From Lachnospiraceae bacterium (lineage in GTDB: Bacteria; Bacillota; Clostridia; Lachnospirales; Lachnospiraceae): a stretch of DNA of 61,519 bases. The notes beneath the pieces are model-generated. The model was not told where the DNA came from. It did no database searches and worked only from the letters and a program-made list of their open reading frames with translations. The stretch lies in assembly GCA_017518185.1 (NCBI GenBank), contig JAFWWB010000010.1, positions 1 through 61,519 on the forward strand, read 5' to 3'. Both the position numbers and the translations under genes were made by a program. Shown piece after piece: positions 1 through 9,835 of the stretch. Every line of letters begins with the position of its first letter. The first letter of the stretch is position 1.

Positions 1-980
1 ACAATCCCACGGAGGGGACCACCACCTTCCATGACGAGATATACGGTGATATAAGCGTGGACAATTCCGAGCTGGACGATATGATACTCATAAAGTCTGA
101 CGGCTATCCCACCTATAACTTCGCCAACGTGGTGGACGACCATCTCATGGGGATAACCCATGTGGTGAGGGGAAACGAGTACCTTTCCTCTTCGCCCAAG
201 TACAACAGGCTCTACGATGCCTTCGGCTGGGAGATACCCAAGTACATACACTGCCCGCTGATCACCGATGAGGAGCACAGGAAGCTTTCCAAGCGCAGCG
301 GCCATTCCTCCTATGAGGATCTTATAGAGCAGGGCTTTATCTCGGAAGCGGTGGTGAACTTTGTGGCGCTGCTTGGCTGGTCGCCGGAGGGCGAGCGGGA
401 GATATTCTCTCTGAAGGAGCTGGTGGAGGTCTTTGATTACCACAGGATAAACAAGTCGCCTTCGGTATTCGACTTCACAAAGCTCAAGTGGATGAATGGG
501 GAGTACCTGAAGGCTATGGATGAGGAACGCTTCTTTGAGATGGCAGAGCCTTATCTTGAGAAGTATCTGAAGCCAGGCCTGGACAGAAAGAAGATCTCCG
601 CAATGGTGAAGACCCGTATAGAGATCTTCCCGGATATCGAGGCACTGGTGGATTTCTTCAACGAGCTGCCTGAGTATGACACGGAGATGTATGTCCATAA
701 GAAGATGAAGACCACGAAGGAGAGCTCCCTTGAGGTACTGAAGGAGCTGCTGCCCCTGCTGGAGGCCCATGAGGACTATACCAACGACGCCCTCTATGCA
801 ATGCTGCAGGAATTCGCGTTTTCACATGAGTACAAGAACGGCTATGTGCTCTGGCCCGTGCGTACCGCTGTCTCCGGAAAGCAGATGACACCTGCCGGAG
901 CCACGGAGATAATGGAGATAATCGGAAAAGAGGAAAGCCTTGCCCGTATCCGCAAGGGCATAGAGCTTCTGGGAGCATAG
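1..980 (+). CDS. gltX: Glutamyl-tRNA synthetase, 3' part
   Basis: This is the C-terminal part of a class I glutamyl-tRNA synthetase, the cytoplasmic enzyme that charges tRNA-Glu. The reading frame is already open at base 3, so the gene begins left of the window; the GTG at 57 is an internal Val. The visible part has the Rossmann-fold segment with HCPLITDEEH, then the KLSKRSG form of the class I KMSKS signature, then the helical anticodon-binding domain to the stop at 978-980. A MoxR-type ATPase gene follows after 9 bases, so the two are probably co-transcribed. The identification is firm; only the N-terminal half is missing. Confidence 0.95.
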   Translation, partial: NPTEGTTTFHDEIYGDISVDNSELDDMILIKSDGYPTYNFANVVDDHLMGITHVVRGNEYLSSSPKYNRLYDAFGWEIPKYIHCPLITDEEHRKLSKRSGHSSYEDLIEQGFISEAVVNFVALLGWSPEGEREIFSLKELVEVFDYHRINKSPSVFDFTKLKWMNGEYLKAMDEERFFEMAEPYLEKYLKPGLDRKKISAMVKTRIEIFPDIEALVDFFNELPEYDTEMYVHKKMKTTKESSLEVLKELLPLLEAHEDYTNDALYAMLQEFAFSHEYKNGYVLWPVRTAVSGKQMTPAGATEIMEIIGKEESLARIRKGIELLGA

Positions 981-989
981 GAGGGAACC

Positions 990-1799
990 ATGAGAGAAGA
1001 ATTCAGATCCACCGGGGAATATGTGGCAAGTGAGGCCCTTATGGGCAGCGTGAACGTGGCGATAGCCCTTCAGAAACCTCTTCTGATAAAGGGGGAGCCC
1101 GGCACCGGCAAGACCATGCTGGCGGAGGCCGTGGCAAAGTCGCTGGGAAAGAAGCTGCTCATCTGGAACATCAAATCCACCACCAAGGCCCAGGACGGCC
1201 TGTATATGTACGATACCATACAGCGTCTCTACGACGGACAGTTCGGCGAAGAGGGAGTTGACGATATCGCTAGGTATATCAAGCTCGGCAAGCTGGGGGA
1301 GGCCTTCGAGAGCGAGGAGCAGGTGGTGCTGCTCATAGACGAGATCGACAAGGCGGATCTGGAGTTCCCCAATGACCTGCTGTGGGAGCTGGATCAGATG
1401 GAATTCTATATCCATGAGACCAAGCGCACCGTCAAGGCAAAGCACAGGCCCATAGTGATCATAACCTCCAATGCGGAGAAGGAGCTGCCGGATGCGTTCC
1501 TGCGCCGCTGCATCTTCCACTACATCGAGTTCCCCGATGCGGCGCTCATGGAGGAGATAGTGAAGGTGCATTTCCCGGATATAGAGGAGAACCTGCTGAA
1601 GAATGCGATGGAGGTGTTCTACTGGATAAGGGGAATAAGGGATGTTAGAAAGAAGCCCAGCACCTCCGAGCTCATAGACTGGGTCAACGCTCTCCAGATG
1701 GGGGGCATACCCACAGATACGCTGAAGGAGAAGCTTCCCTTCCTGGGAGTCATAGTCAAGAAGGATGAAGATCTGGAGACGGTTAAACATTACGTCTAA
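990..1799 (+). CDS. MoxR-type AAA+ ATPase
   Basis: A 269-residue AAA+ ATPase of the MoxR class. The Walker A motif GEPGTGKT lies near residue 35, Walker B is LLIDEIDKAD near residue 115, and sensor 1 is the ITSNAEKELPDAFLRRC segment. An AGGAGG site sits 5 bases before the ATG. The next gene, 11 bases downstream, encodes a VWA-domain protein. MoxR ATPases are usually paired with VWA proteins and act as chaperones that insert cofactors or mature complexes. The client cannot be read from this locus because no obvious metalloenzyme is adjacent. Confidence 0.9.
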   Translation: MREEFRSTGEYVASEALMGSVNVAIALQKPLLIKGEPGTGKTMLAEAVAKSLGKKLLIWNIKSTTKAQDGLYMYDTIQRLYDGQFGEEGVDDIARYIKLGKLGEAFESEEQVVLLIDEIDKADLEFPNDLLWELDQMEFYIHETKRTVKAKHRPIVIITSNAEKELPDAFLRRCIFHYIEFPDAALMEEIVKVHFPDIEENLLKNAMEVFYWIRGIRDVRKKPSTSELIDWVNALQMGGIPTDTLKEKLPFLGVIVKKDEDLETVKHYV

Positions 1800-1810
1800 C
1801 GGAGAGGCAC

Positions 1811-3013
1811 ATGTTCCAGAATTTTTTCAATGCGCTGAAAAACAGAGGGGTGAACGTTTCCCTGAGTGAGTGGCTGACCCTGCAGCAGGCCCTGGATGAG
1901 GGACTGTGCGAGTCGTCGCTGACCCGTTTTTATCATGTGGCCAGATCAATACTGGTGCACAGCGAGGCGGACTTCGACAAGTATGACCTTGCCTTCGAGG
2001 ACTGCTTCAAATCCCTTAAGATGGAGACGGAGGTAAGCGCTCAGATGCTCAGGTGGCTGGACAAGCCGGATGAGAATGCCATGCTCCACGAGAAGGACAA
2101 GGAGTATCTCAATTCCGTGGAGAGCTTTGAGATAGACAAGGACGATGTGGAGAAGCAGTTCAAGCAGCGTCTGAAGGACCAGGACAGCGAGCACAACGGC
2201 GGCGCCTACTGGATAGGCACCATGGGAAAAACCTCCTTCGGAAACACCGGCGGCAACATAGGAGGCATAAGAGTGGGAGGAGCCACGGGCTACCAGAGCG
2301 CCTTCCAGGTCATAGGAGCCAGACGTTACCGGGATTTCAGGGATGACAGGGTGCTGACGGGACGTCAGTTCATGACGGCCCTGCGGAGGCTTCGGCAGTT
2401 TTCCACGAAGCTGGACATACCCAAGACCGAGCTCGATATAAACAGTACCGTGGACCGGACCTGCAATAACGGGGGCTGTCTTGAGATAGTCATGGACAGG
2501 CCCAGGAAGAATTCCGTGAAGCTTCTGCTGCTCATGGATTCCGGCGGCACCATGATACCTTACTGCCAGCTGCTTAACGAGCTGTTCCAGTCGGTGCATA
2601 AATCGAACCATTACAGGGAAGTAAAGACCTATTACTTCCACAACTGCATATATTCGCATGTCTACAACACCCCGGCCTGCGAGAACGGGGACTGGACGGA
2701 GACCGAGTGGATGTTCAGGAACCTGGACAAGGATTTCAAGGTCATAATCGTAGGGGACGCGGCCATGGCGCCGGAGGAGCTCTACGCAAGGGACGGCAAT
2801 TACAGGGGACCGAACGGAGGCTATTCCGGGCAGGAGTGGCTGCTGAGGCTCAGGCGGAAATACAGGCGGGTGGTATGGATGAACCCCAAGATGTCACCGA
2901 CTCCCGCACCCTGGCGTGAGGCCGAGACCGCCATCAAGGAGATCTTCCCCATGCTCCCCCTGACAGTGGCGGGGCTTAACGCGGGGATGGAGATACTGAT
3001 GCAGAGGCAGTAG
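1811..3013 (+). CDS. VWA-domain protein, MoxR partner (CoxE-like)
   Basis: A 400-residue protein with an N-terminal helical region and a C-terminal von Willebrand factor A domain beginning around LLLLMDSGGTM. The metal-site motif is D-S-G-G-T rather than canonical DxSxS, so the MIDAS is atypical but may still bind metal. A glycine-rich segment (about residues 138-160) precedes it. No signal peptide or membrane helix is seen, so the protein should be cytoplasmic. It follows the MoxR ATPase directly, the usual two-gene arrangement, and the two probably form a chaperone complex. The family resembles CoxE-like/DUF58-associated VWA proteins; the exact subfamily is uncertain. Confidence 0.8.
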   Translation: MFQNFFNALKNRGVNVSLSEWLTLQQALDEGLCESSLTRFYHVARSILVHSEADFDKYDLAFEDCFKSLKMETEVSAQMLRWLDKPDENAMLHEKDKEYLNSVESFEIDKDDVEKQFKQRLKDQDSEHNGGAYWIGTMGKTSFGNTGGNIGGIRVGGATGYQSAFQVIGARRYRDFRDDRVLTGRQFMTALRRLRQFSTKLDIPKTELDINSTVDRTCNNGGCLEIVMDRPRKNSVKLLLLMDSGGTMIPYCQLLNELFQSVHKSNHYREVKTYYFHNCIYSHVYNTPACENGDWTETEWMFRNLDKDFKVIIVGDAAMAPEELYARDGNYRGPNGGYSGQEWLLRLRRKYRRVVWMNPKMSPTPAPWREAETAIKEIFPMLPLTVAGLNAGMEILMQRQ

Positions 3014-3021
3014 ACAGATAC

Positions 3022-3050
3022 TTGAAAAAGAAAATCCGGTGTAGTATAAT
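3022..3050 (+). promoter_or_regulatory. Sigma-A promoter for argH operon
   Basis: TTGAAA at 3022-3027 and a perfect TATAAT at 3045-3050 are separated by 17 bases. Transcription should start near 3057, giving a leader of about 170 nt before argH. Confidence 0.8.
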
Positions 3051-3072
3051 CAAGCTTTAGTAATTTGCGACA

Positions 3073-3186
3073 GGCGCAAAGGGGAAGCAAGCGACGCGAA
3101 GCGGCATTTGCTTCCACTGCGCCGGCACCTCGAAAAGAGTTCTGCGTAAGCAGAACAGTAAGCTGCGAAGCAGCGGCTTTTCGAGG
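3073..3186 (+). ncRNA. Highly structured argH leader, two stem assemblies
   Basis: Two consecutive foldable units lie in the argH 5' UTR. Unit A (3073-3123) has an outer helix GGCGCA/TGCGCC (3073-3078 with 3118-3123), an inner 8-bp helix GGAAGCAA/TTGCTTCC (3083-3090 with 3108-3115) and a terminal CGC-GAA-GCG hairpin. Unit B (3128-3186) is a three-way junction. It has a perfect 10-bp closing helix CCTCGAAAAG/CTTTTCGAGG (3128-3137 with 3177-3186), a 7-bp hairpin with a GTAA (GNRA) tetraloop (3139-3156) and a GCTGC-GAA-GCAGC hairpin (3162-3174). TTGCG at 3065-3069 could instead pair with CGCAA at 3075-3079, opening unit A. No T-box motif and no terminator T-run are present. The pairing is seen; a regulatory role is inferred. 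Confidence 0.55.
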
Positions 3187-3228
3187 TTAAGCGGGGATTG
3201 TGAGAACTGCGATAAGGAGAAATAAGAC

Positions 3229-4635
3229 ATGGCACAGCTGTGGGGAGGAAGATTTACAAAAGAGACGGATAAGAACGTGTATCTCTTCAATGCCTCCGTG
3301 GGCTTTGACAAGAGGCTGTACCGGCAGGATATAGAGGGCAGCATAGCCCATGCCATCATGCTGGAGAAGCAGGGTATCATAAGCCTTCAGGAGAAAGATG
3401 CGATAGTCAAGGGACTTACGGAGATCAGGGAGAAGCTGGAGTCCGGAAGCCTTGAGATAAGCGAGGATTACGAGGATATACACAGTTTTGTGGAGGCGAA
3501 GCTCACGGAGATGGTGGGTGACGCCGGAAAGAAGCTGCATACCGGACGGAGCCGCAACGACCAGGTCGCACTGGACATGAAGCTCTATGTCAGGTCCGAG
3601 ATCATAGAGATAGACGAAGAGCTGAAGGCTTTCCAGGAGATACTGCTCCGGATAATGGAGGAGAACCTTGAGACCGTGATGCCGGGCTTCACCCATCTCC
3701 AGAAGGCTCAGCCCGTGACCCTGGCCCATCACCTGGGGGCATACTTTGAGATGTTCCTGCGTGACCGTTCAAGGCTCACGGACATATATAAGAGGATGAA
3801 CTTCTGCCCTCTGGGCGCAGGGGCCCTGGCAGGCACCACCTATCCTCTGGACAGAGGCTACACTGCCTCGATGCTGGGTTTTGAGGGGCCTACCCTTAAT
3901 TCCATGGACAGCGTGTCCGACAGGGATTACGTGATAGAGCTGCTTTCGGCGCTTTCAACCATAATGATGCACCTTTCCCGTTTCAGCGAGGAGGTCATCA
4001 TCTGGAATTCCAATGAATACGGCTTTGTGGAGATAGACGATGCCTTTTCGACCGGCTCCTCCATAATGCCCCAGAAGAAGAATCCGGATATAGCCGAGCT
4101 GGTGAGGGGAAAGACCGGCAGGGTCTACGGACACCTTATGGGAATGCTCACCACCATGAAGGCGATACCTCTTGCCTACAACAAGGATATGCAGGAGGAT
4201 AAGGAAGGCACCTTTGATGCCATAGATACGGTAAAGGAATGCCTGCTCATGTTCATGCAGATGATGGACAGCATGAAGTTCAATAAGGATGTGATGAAGA
4301 GAAGCGCCGCCAGGGGCTTTACCAACGCCACGGATGCGGCCGATTACCTGGTGGGAAGGGGAGTGCCCTTCAGGGATGCCCACGGTATCATCGGCGAGCT
4401 GGTGCTCAAGTGCATCGAAAAGAACAAGTCTATCGAGGAGATGAGCATAGGGGAGCTTAAGGAGATATCGGAGGTCTTTGAAGAGGACATCTACGATGCC
4501 GTATCCCTGAAGAGCTGCGTGGAGCGCAGGATGACCACCGGAGCTCCCGGACCCGAAGCCATGAAGGCAGTCATTGCCGACTACAGGAAGTATATGGAGA
4601 AGGATTATTTAGAAAAGGGAGGAAAAAAGAAATGA
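3229..4635 (+). CDS. argH: Argininosuccinate lyase
   Basis: A full-length (468 aa) argininosuccinate lyase, which splits argininosuccinate into arginine and fumarate in the last step of arginine synthesis. The superfamily signature [12 protein letters not shown] is near residue 280. The N-terminal WGGRFTK and the catalytic TGRSRNDQV segment are also visible. GATAAGGAG lies just before the ATG. It is the first gene after the promoter at 3022 and overlaps the next gene, asd, by four bases (ATGA). No argG is in the window, so arginine genes are not clustered here. Confidence 0.97.
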   Translation: MAQLWGGRFTKETDKNVYLFNASVGFDKRLYRQDIEGSIAHAIMLEKQGIISLQEKDAIVKGLTEIREKLESGSLEISEDYEDIHSFVEAKLTEMVGDAGKKLHTGRSRNDQVALDMKLYVRSEIIEIDEELKAFQEILLRIMEENLETVMPGFTHLQKAQPVTLAHHLGAYFEMFLRDRSRLTDIYKRMNFCPLGAGALAGTTYPLDRGYTASMLGFEGPTLNSMDSVSDRDYVIELLSALSTIMMHLSRFSEEVIIWNSNEYGFVEIDDAFSTGSSIMPQKKNPDIAELVRGKTGRVYGHLMGMLTTMKAIPLAYNKDMQEDKEGTFDAIDTVKECLLMFMQMMDSMKFNKDVMKRSAARGFTNATDAADYLVGRGVPFRDAHGIIGELVLKCIEKNKSIEEMSIGELKEISEVFEEDIYDAVSLKSCVERRMTTGAPGPEAMKAVIADYRKYMEKDYLEKGGKKK

Positions 4636-5720
4636 GTGAGAGATTAAAGTGTGCCGTACTCGGCGCAACCGGAATGGTAGGACAGAGATTTATATCCATA
4701 CTGGAGAACCACCCCTGGTTCGAGGTGACCTGCGTTGCAGCCAGCCCCAGGAGCGCGGGCAAGAGCTATGAAGAGGCAGTGGGAGACCGCTGGAAGATGG
4801 ATACCCCCATGCCCGAGAGAGTTAAGAGCCTGACCGTTGCCAATGTCAACGAGGTTGAGAAGATCGCAGCCCAGGTGGATTTCTGCTTCTCGGCCGTAGA
4901 TATGACCAAGGACGAGATAAGGGCCATTGAGGAGGCTTATGCAAAGACCGAGACTCCCGTGGTCTCCAACAACAGCGCTCACCGCTGGACCCCCGACGTG
5001 CCCATGGTAGTGCCCGAACTGAATCCGGAGCACATGCACGTCATCGAGTTCCAGAGAAAGAGACTGGGCACCAGCCGCGGTTTCATCGCCGTAAAGCCCA
5101 ACTGCTCCATACAGAGCTATGCTCCCGTGCTTACCGCATGGATGGAGTATGAGCCCTACGAGGTAGTGGCTACCACCTACCAGGCTATCTCCGGCGCAGG
5201 CAAGACCTTTAAGGACTGGCCCGAGATGGTAGGGAACATCATCCCCTACATCGGCGGCGAGGAAGAGAAGAGCGAGAAGGAGCCTCTCCGTATCTGGGGT
5301 AAGATCGAGAACGGCGTCATCGTGCCCGCAGAGAGCCCGGTTATCACCTGCCAGTGCATAAGAGTGCCCGTGCTCAACGGACATACCGCTGCGGTATTCG
5401 TGAAGTTCCGCAAGAAGGCTTCCAAGGAGGAGCTCATCGAAAAACTCCGTAATTTCTCCGGCGAGCCCCAGAGGCTTAAGCTGCCTTCAGCGCCCGCGCA
5501 GTTCATCCAGTATCTGGAGGAGGATAACAGGCCCCAGGTAGCCCTGGATGTGGACTATGAGAGAGGAATGGGCATCTCCGTGGGCAGGCTCCGCGAGGAT
5601 ACCGTATATGACTGGAAGTTCGTGGGCCTTTCCCACAATACCCTGAGAGGCGCCGCAGGCGGAGCCGTGCTCTGCGCAGAGCTTCTGAAGGCACAGGGTT
5701 ATATCGAGGCGAAGAATTAA
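4632..5720 (+). CDS. asd: Aspartate-semialdehyde dehydrogenase
   Basis: A 362-residue NADP-dependent aspartate-semialdehyde dehydrogenase that reduces aspartyl phosphate on the route to lysine, methionine, threonine and diaminopimelate. The N-terminal [10 protein letters not shown] is the nucleotide-binding loop and the catalytic cysteine is C158 in PNCSIQSY. Length and sequence fit the archaeal/fungal-type ASADH subclass rather than the E. coli type. Its start overlaps the argH stop (ATGA), implying translational coupling. Confidence 0.95.
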   Translation: MSERLKCAVLGATGMVGQRFISILENHPWFEVTCVAASPRSAGKSYEEAVGDRWKMDTPMPERVKSLTVANVNEVEKIAAQVDFCFSAVDMTKDEIRAIEEAYAKTETPVVSNNSAHRWTPDVPMVVPELNPEHMHVIEFQRKRLGTSRGFIAVKPNCSIQSYAPVLTAWMEYEPYEVVATTYQAISGAGKTFKDWPEMVGNIIPYIGGEEEKSEKEPLRIWGKIENGVIVPAESPVITCQCIRVPVLNGHTAAVFVKFRKKASKEELIEKLRNFSGEPQRLKLPSAPAQFIQYLEEDNRPQVALDVDYERGMGISVGRLREDTVYDWKFVGLSHNTLRGAAGGAVLCAELLKAQGYIEAKN

Positions 5721-5723
5721 GAT

Positions 5724-7109
5724 ATGTTTACAGGCAGAAAAAAAGAACTTGGTTTTCTGGAAGAGCATTACGGGAAGGGGGGAAGTCAGCTCCTGGTGGT
5801 CTACGGCCACAAGGGAGTGGGCAAGACCTCCCTTGCCCTTCGTTTCGCCAGGAATAAGTCCCTGCGCTACTATATAGCCAGGGCCTGTTCCGAGGAGGAG
5901 CAGCGTCTCTGCTGGCAGAGGGAGGTGGAAAAGCTTCCCGAGGTTCCGGGCAGGGAGACCCTGAGCCGTGCCGCAAGGGAGAAGGAGGGCTTCGAGTCAA
6001 TCCTCTGCCGTATCGCGGCTTCCTCTGAGGATAAGCCCGTCATCGTCATAGACGAGTTCCAGAATATCATCAAGTATTCCACCGGCTTTATGCCGGCGCT
6101 TTCGGAGTTCCTGAAGAAGAGCGACGTGCCCTGCCTGGTGCTGCTGCTTTCTTCCTCCATCAGCTTTGTGGAGACGGATTTCGTCCCCAGGATAGGCGCG
6201 CTTGCCCTTGGGATAACGGCGTTTTATAAGCTGCCGGAGCTGGGCTTCATGGACTGCGTGAATTTCTTCAAGGATTACACCACACGCCAGTGCATGGAGG
6301 TATACAGCCTTCTGGGCGGCATCCCGGCCTACTGGAACTGCTTCCGCGGGGATATTTCCGTGGAGGAGAACATAAAGAAGAACATACTTGCCCCCGGCTG
6401 CCTCTTAAGGGAGGAAGCAGAGAGGGTGGTTGCGGCTGATCTCAGGGAGCTGAACGTATACTGCACCCTGCTCGGAGGCCTTTCGGACGGTAAGAACAAG
6501 CTTAACGACCTGCACCTCCACACGGGCTTTTCACGCGCCAAGATCAGCGTATATCTGAAGAACCTTATGGAACGGGAGCTGGTCGAAAAGGTATTTCCCT
6601 TTGACAATGCCTCCAGCATCAATGCCAAGAAGGGCATATACAGGATGGAACTGAGGCTCCTGGAATTCTATTTCCGTTTCATGTTCAAGAACCTGAGCGC
6701 CCTTGAGATAACGGATACGGAGGAGTTTTACGCAAAGTACGTGGCTCCCGGCCTGGATTCCTTCCATCAGGGGAATTTCCGCAAGGTATGCGGTGAGTAC
6801 CTGGATATACTCAACCAGAACAAGATGCTTCCTTTCGTTGCCACCAGGAACGGTGAATGGGTGGGCAAGGAAGGCAGTATAGACATAGTAATGCAGGATG
6901 ATGACTGGGAAAGCCTCCTGGCCTTCTGCAACTGGGAGCTTCCGGAGGTCGGTGAGGACCAGCTTAAGAAGGCTCTTAAGGTTGCGGAAGCGGCAAGGCT
7001 CCATCCGGATCATCTTTATATGTTCGCAGCGGGACATTTCAGTCAGGAGCTCAAGGCTTTTGCGGAAGCAAATGCCTACGTCACGCTCATAGATATAGAC
7101 ACCCTCTGA
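5724..7109 (+). CDS. Archaeal-type ATPase with degenerate DUF234 domain
   Basis: A 461-residue STAND-like ATPase. Walker A is GHKGVGKTS near residue 28, Walker B is VIVIDEFQN near residue 107, a winged-helix-like middle follows, and the C-terminus resembles DUF234, a PD-(D/E)xK-type nuclease fold. In that region, where I would expect E-I-D and E-C-K signatures, the protein has GSIDIV and LAFCNW, so the catalytic E and K appear replaced. The function is unknown; such proteins are often proposed to be mobile or defence ATPases. It begins 3 bases after asd and ends one base before topB. Confidence 0.75.
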   Translation: MFTGRKKELGFLEEHYGKGGSQLLVVYGHKGVGKTSLALRFARNKSLRYYIARACSEEEQRLCWQREVEKLPEVPGRETLSRAAREKEGFESILCRIAASSEDKPVIVIDEFQNIIKYSTGFMPALSEFLKKSDVPCLVLLLSSSISFVETDFVPRIGALALGITAFYKLPELGFMDCVNFFKDYTTRQCMEVYSLLGGIPAYWNCFRGDISVEENIKKNILAPGCLLREEAERVVAADLRELNVYCTLLGGLSDGKNKLNDLHLHTGFSRAKISVYLKNLMERELVEKVFPFDNASSINAKKGIYRMELRLLEFYFRFMFKNLSALEITDTEEFYAKYVAPGLDSFHQGNFRKVCGEYLDILNQNKMLPFVATRNGEWVGKEGSIDIVMQDDDWESLLAFCNWELPEVGEDQLKKALKVAEAARLHPDHLYMFAAGHFSQELKAFAEANAYVTLIDIDTL

Positions 7110-7110
7110 G

Positions 7111-9158
7111 ATGCAGAATAAAAAGTCCCTTTATATAGCAGAAAAACCGTCCGTAGCCAGGGAGTTCGCAAAAGCGCTGAAGCTGAACGCCGCGGGCAGG
7201 GACGGGTACATGGAAGCTGATGATGCCCTTATCACCTGGTGTGTGGGGCATCTTGTTACCATGAGCTATCCGGAGGTTTATTCTGCGGAGCTTAAGCGCT
7301 GGAGCTTCAATACACTTCCCTTTATCCCCGAAGAATATCGCTATGAGATCATAGAGGCTTCAAAGAAGCAGTTTGGCATCGTCAGCTCGCTGATGAAGCG
7401 GGATGACGTGGAGACTATCTATGTCTGCACCGACTCCGGGCGTGAAGGAGAATACATCTACAGGCTGGTGGAACAGATGAGCGGCGTCAGCGGCAAGACC
7501 CGCCGCCGTGTCTGGATAGACTCCCAGACAGAGGAGGAGATACTACGCGGCATCAGGGAGGCGAAGGATCTTTCGGAATATGACGACCTTTCAGCGGCAG
7601 CCTATCTCAGGGCCCAGGAGGACTATCTCATGGGCATCAATTTTTCAAGAGTACTGACCCTGAAATACGGAAACAGCATACAGGATTACCTGAAGGTGCA
7701 GAAGCGGCCTGTGGTGGCCGTGGGCAGGGTCATGACCTGCGTGCTGGGCATAGTGGTACTCCGGGAACGGGAGATAAGGGCCTTCAACAAGACACCGTAT
7801 TTCAAGGTCTATGGAAGCTTCAGCGCCGGAGAGGACAGCTTTAAGGCACAGTGGAAGGCGGTGGAGGGCTCGAAGTATTTTGGCTCCCCCGTGCTCTATA
7901 AGGATAACGGTTTTAAGAAAAGAGAGGACGCTGAAGCCCTCATAAACCTGGTGAAGGACGAGCCTGAAGCCGAGGTCGTAAAGTGCGAGAAAAAGACGGA
8001 GAAGAAGAACGCTCCCCTCTTATATAACCTGGCGGAGCTTCAGAACGTATGCTCAAAGTTCTTCAAGATAAGCCCGGACGAGACCTTAAAGATCGCCCAG
8101 GAGCTTTATGAAAAGAAGCTTACCACCTATCCCAGGACCGATGCCAGGGTGCTATCAACGGCGGTGTCAAAGGAGATAGACAAAAACCTGCGGGGGCTTA
8201 CGAAGTACCCTCTCTGCGCGGACTTTGCAAAGGAAGTCCTGGATAAAGAGCTGTACAAGGGGCTTGCAAAGAGCAGATACGTAAACGATAAGCAGATAAC
8301 TGACCACTACGCCATAATCCCCACGGGACAGGGCTTCGAGGCCTTAAGGGGACTGTCTCCCCTTTCCGCAAAGGTCTACGAGCTGATAGTCAGGCGTTTC
8401 CTGGCCGTGTTCTTCCCGCCCAGGGAGTTCCTCAAGCTTTCGCTTGCAGTGAAGGTGGCGGGAGAGAGCTTTTTCGCAGCCTTCCGTACGGTAAAGGAAG
8501 AGGGCTGGAATAAGGTGATGCAGTACTCCTTCTTCGGAGAAAGAAGGAAGAGGCCGAGGAACAGAAGGATGATGATAAGGATGAGGAGACCGACGTAGGG
8601 GATCCCGGCATCATCGACAGACTGAAGAAGCTGAAGGCCGGCGATAAGATAAAATGCGGGGAGTACGGCATAAAAGAGGGCGAGACCAAGCCCCCCGGAA
8701 GGTATAATTCCGGAAGCCTTATCCTTGCAATGGAGAACGCGGGGCAGTTTGTTGAAGATGAGGAGATGCGGGCCATGATAAAGGGCAGCGGCATCGGCAC
8801 CTCGGCCACCAGGGCAGGGATACTGGAAAAGCTGGTGCGGAACCAGTACCTGGCGCTGAATAAGAAGACCCAGATCATAACCCCCACACTGCTGGGAGAG
8901 ATGATATTCGATGTGGTGAGATACTCCATAGGTTCACTTCTTAATCCGAAGCTCACGGCCAGCTGGGAGATGGGGCTGGCGGAGGTTGCGGAAGGCAGGG
9001 TGAGCCGGGAGGAATACACCGGAAAGCTGAACAGCTTTGTGACCAAGCATACACAGAACGTAAAGACACTGCAGAATGCGCCGCAGCTTAAGAAATGCTT
9101 TGACTATGCGGCATCATACTACAAACCCGCCGGGGGAAAGAAGAAGGAGAAAGCCTGA
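7111..9158 (+). pseudogene. topB: DNA topoisomerase III, frameshifted
   Basis: Together the two frames encode a ~680-residue type IA topoisomerase that relaxes and decatenates DNA. The first frame (7111-8598) holds the TOPRIM domain (CTDSGREGEYIYR) and the active-site Tyr340 in LTTYPRTDA. It then runs into a low-complexity basic tail and stops. The homologous continuation is in the -1 frame from about 8541, with KEGETKPPGRY and GIGTSATRAG, ending at 9158. One missing A in the GAAAGAAGG stretch near 8540 would explain the break; no canonical slippery heptamer is present. It may be a true lesion, a sequencing error or, less likely, recoding. Without the second part the enzyme should be inactive. 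Confidence 0.8.
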
Positions 9159-9160
9159 AG

Positions 9161-9835
9161 ATGAAGAGTGCGAGATGTGAGGAACTGTTTGACTTAAGCC
9201 ACAGTATTGCGGCTGAGTACATTAAGAAAGCGGAATATCCCTGGGAACTGCTCTCCGGGATAGCCGGCTATATCAGGGAGCTGGGGCCCACCCTGGATCC
9301 GGAGCTCTTTGAAAAGAAGGGGGAGGATATCTGGATCGCAAAGAGCGCAAAGGTGGCGCCCACGGCCTGCCTTAACGGTCCCCTCATCATAGACGAGGAG
9401 GCGGAGATAAGGCACTGCGCCTTCGTAAGAGGCAGCGCCATAGTCGGAAAGGGCTGCGTGGTAGGCAACTCCACGGAGCTTAAGAACGTGATACTCTTCG
9501 ATAAGGTGCAGGTACCGCACTACAATTATGTGGGCGATTCCATACTTGGCTTCAAGGCCCACATGGGGGCTGGCTCCATCACCTCCAACGTAAAATCCGA
9601 CAAGACCCTTGTGGTGGTAAAGGACGGTGAGGAGAAGATAGAGACCGGGCTTAAGAAGTTTGGCGCTATGCTCGGCGATAACGTGGAAGTTGGCTGCAAC
9701 AGCGTGCTGAACCCCGGCACCGTGGTAGGCAGGGGGAGCAGCATCTATCCCACATCCTGTGTCAGGGGCGTTATACCTGCCGGGAGCATCTATAAGAAGC
9801 AGGGCGAGATAGCCTTAAGGGAGAAGGCAGATTGA
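9161..9835 (+). CDS. Left-handed beta-helix (GlmU-like) nucleotidyl/acyltransferase homologue
   Basis: A 224-residue protein with hexapeptide-repeat pattern from about residue 60 to 210 (IAKSAKVAP, GPLIIDEEAEI, GSAIVGKGC, MLGDNVEVG, GTVVGRGSSIYP), forming a left-handed beta helix. The N-terminus is a short helical region without the GlmU pyrophosphorylase GxGxR loop. It resembles the stand-alone GlmU-C-like proteins of Clostridia annotated as UDP-N-acetylglucosamine pyrophosphorylase, but an acyl or nucleotidyl substrate cannot be assigned. It starts 2 bases after topB and its stop overlaps the next start. Confidence 0.75.
   Translation: MKSARCEELFDLSHSIAAEYIKKAEYPWELLSGIAGYIRELGPTLDPELFEKKGEDIWIAKSAKVAPTACLNGPLIIDEEAEIRHCAFVRGSAIVGKGCVVGNSTELKNVILFDKVQVPHYNYVGDSILGFKAHMGAGSITSNVKSDKTLVVVKDGEEKIETGLKKFGAMLGDNVEVGCNSVLNPGTVVGRGSSIYPTSCVRGVIPAGSIYKKQGEIALREKAD

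Noticed and set aside
3051-3228. T-box or known riboswitch in the argH leader
   Set aside because: No GGGTGGNACCGCG-type motif, no terminator/antiterminator pair and no recognised aptamer core.
8535-8560. Programmed -1 frameshift in topB
   Set aside because: The region lacks an X-XXY-YYZ slippery heptamer in frame and topB is not known for recoding; a base deletion or read error is simpler.
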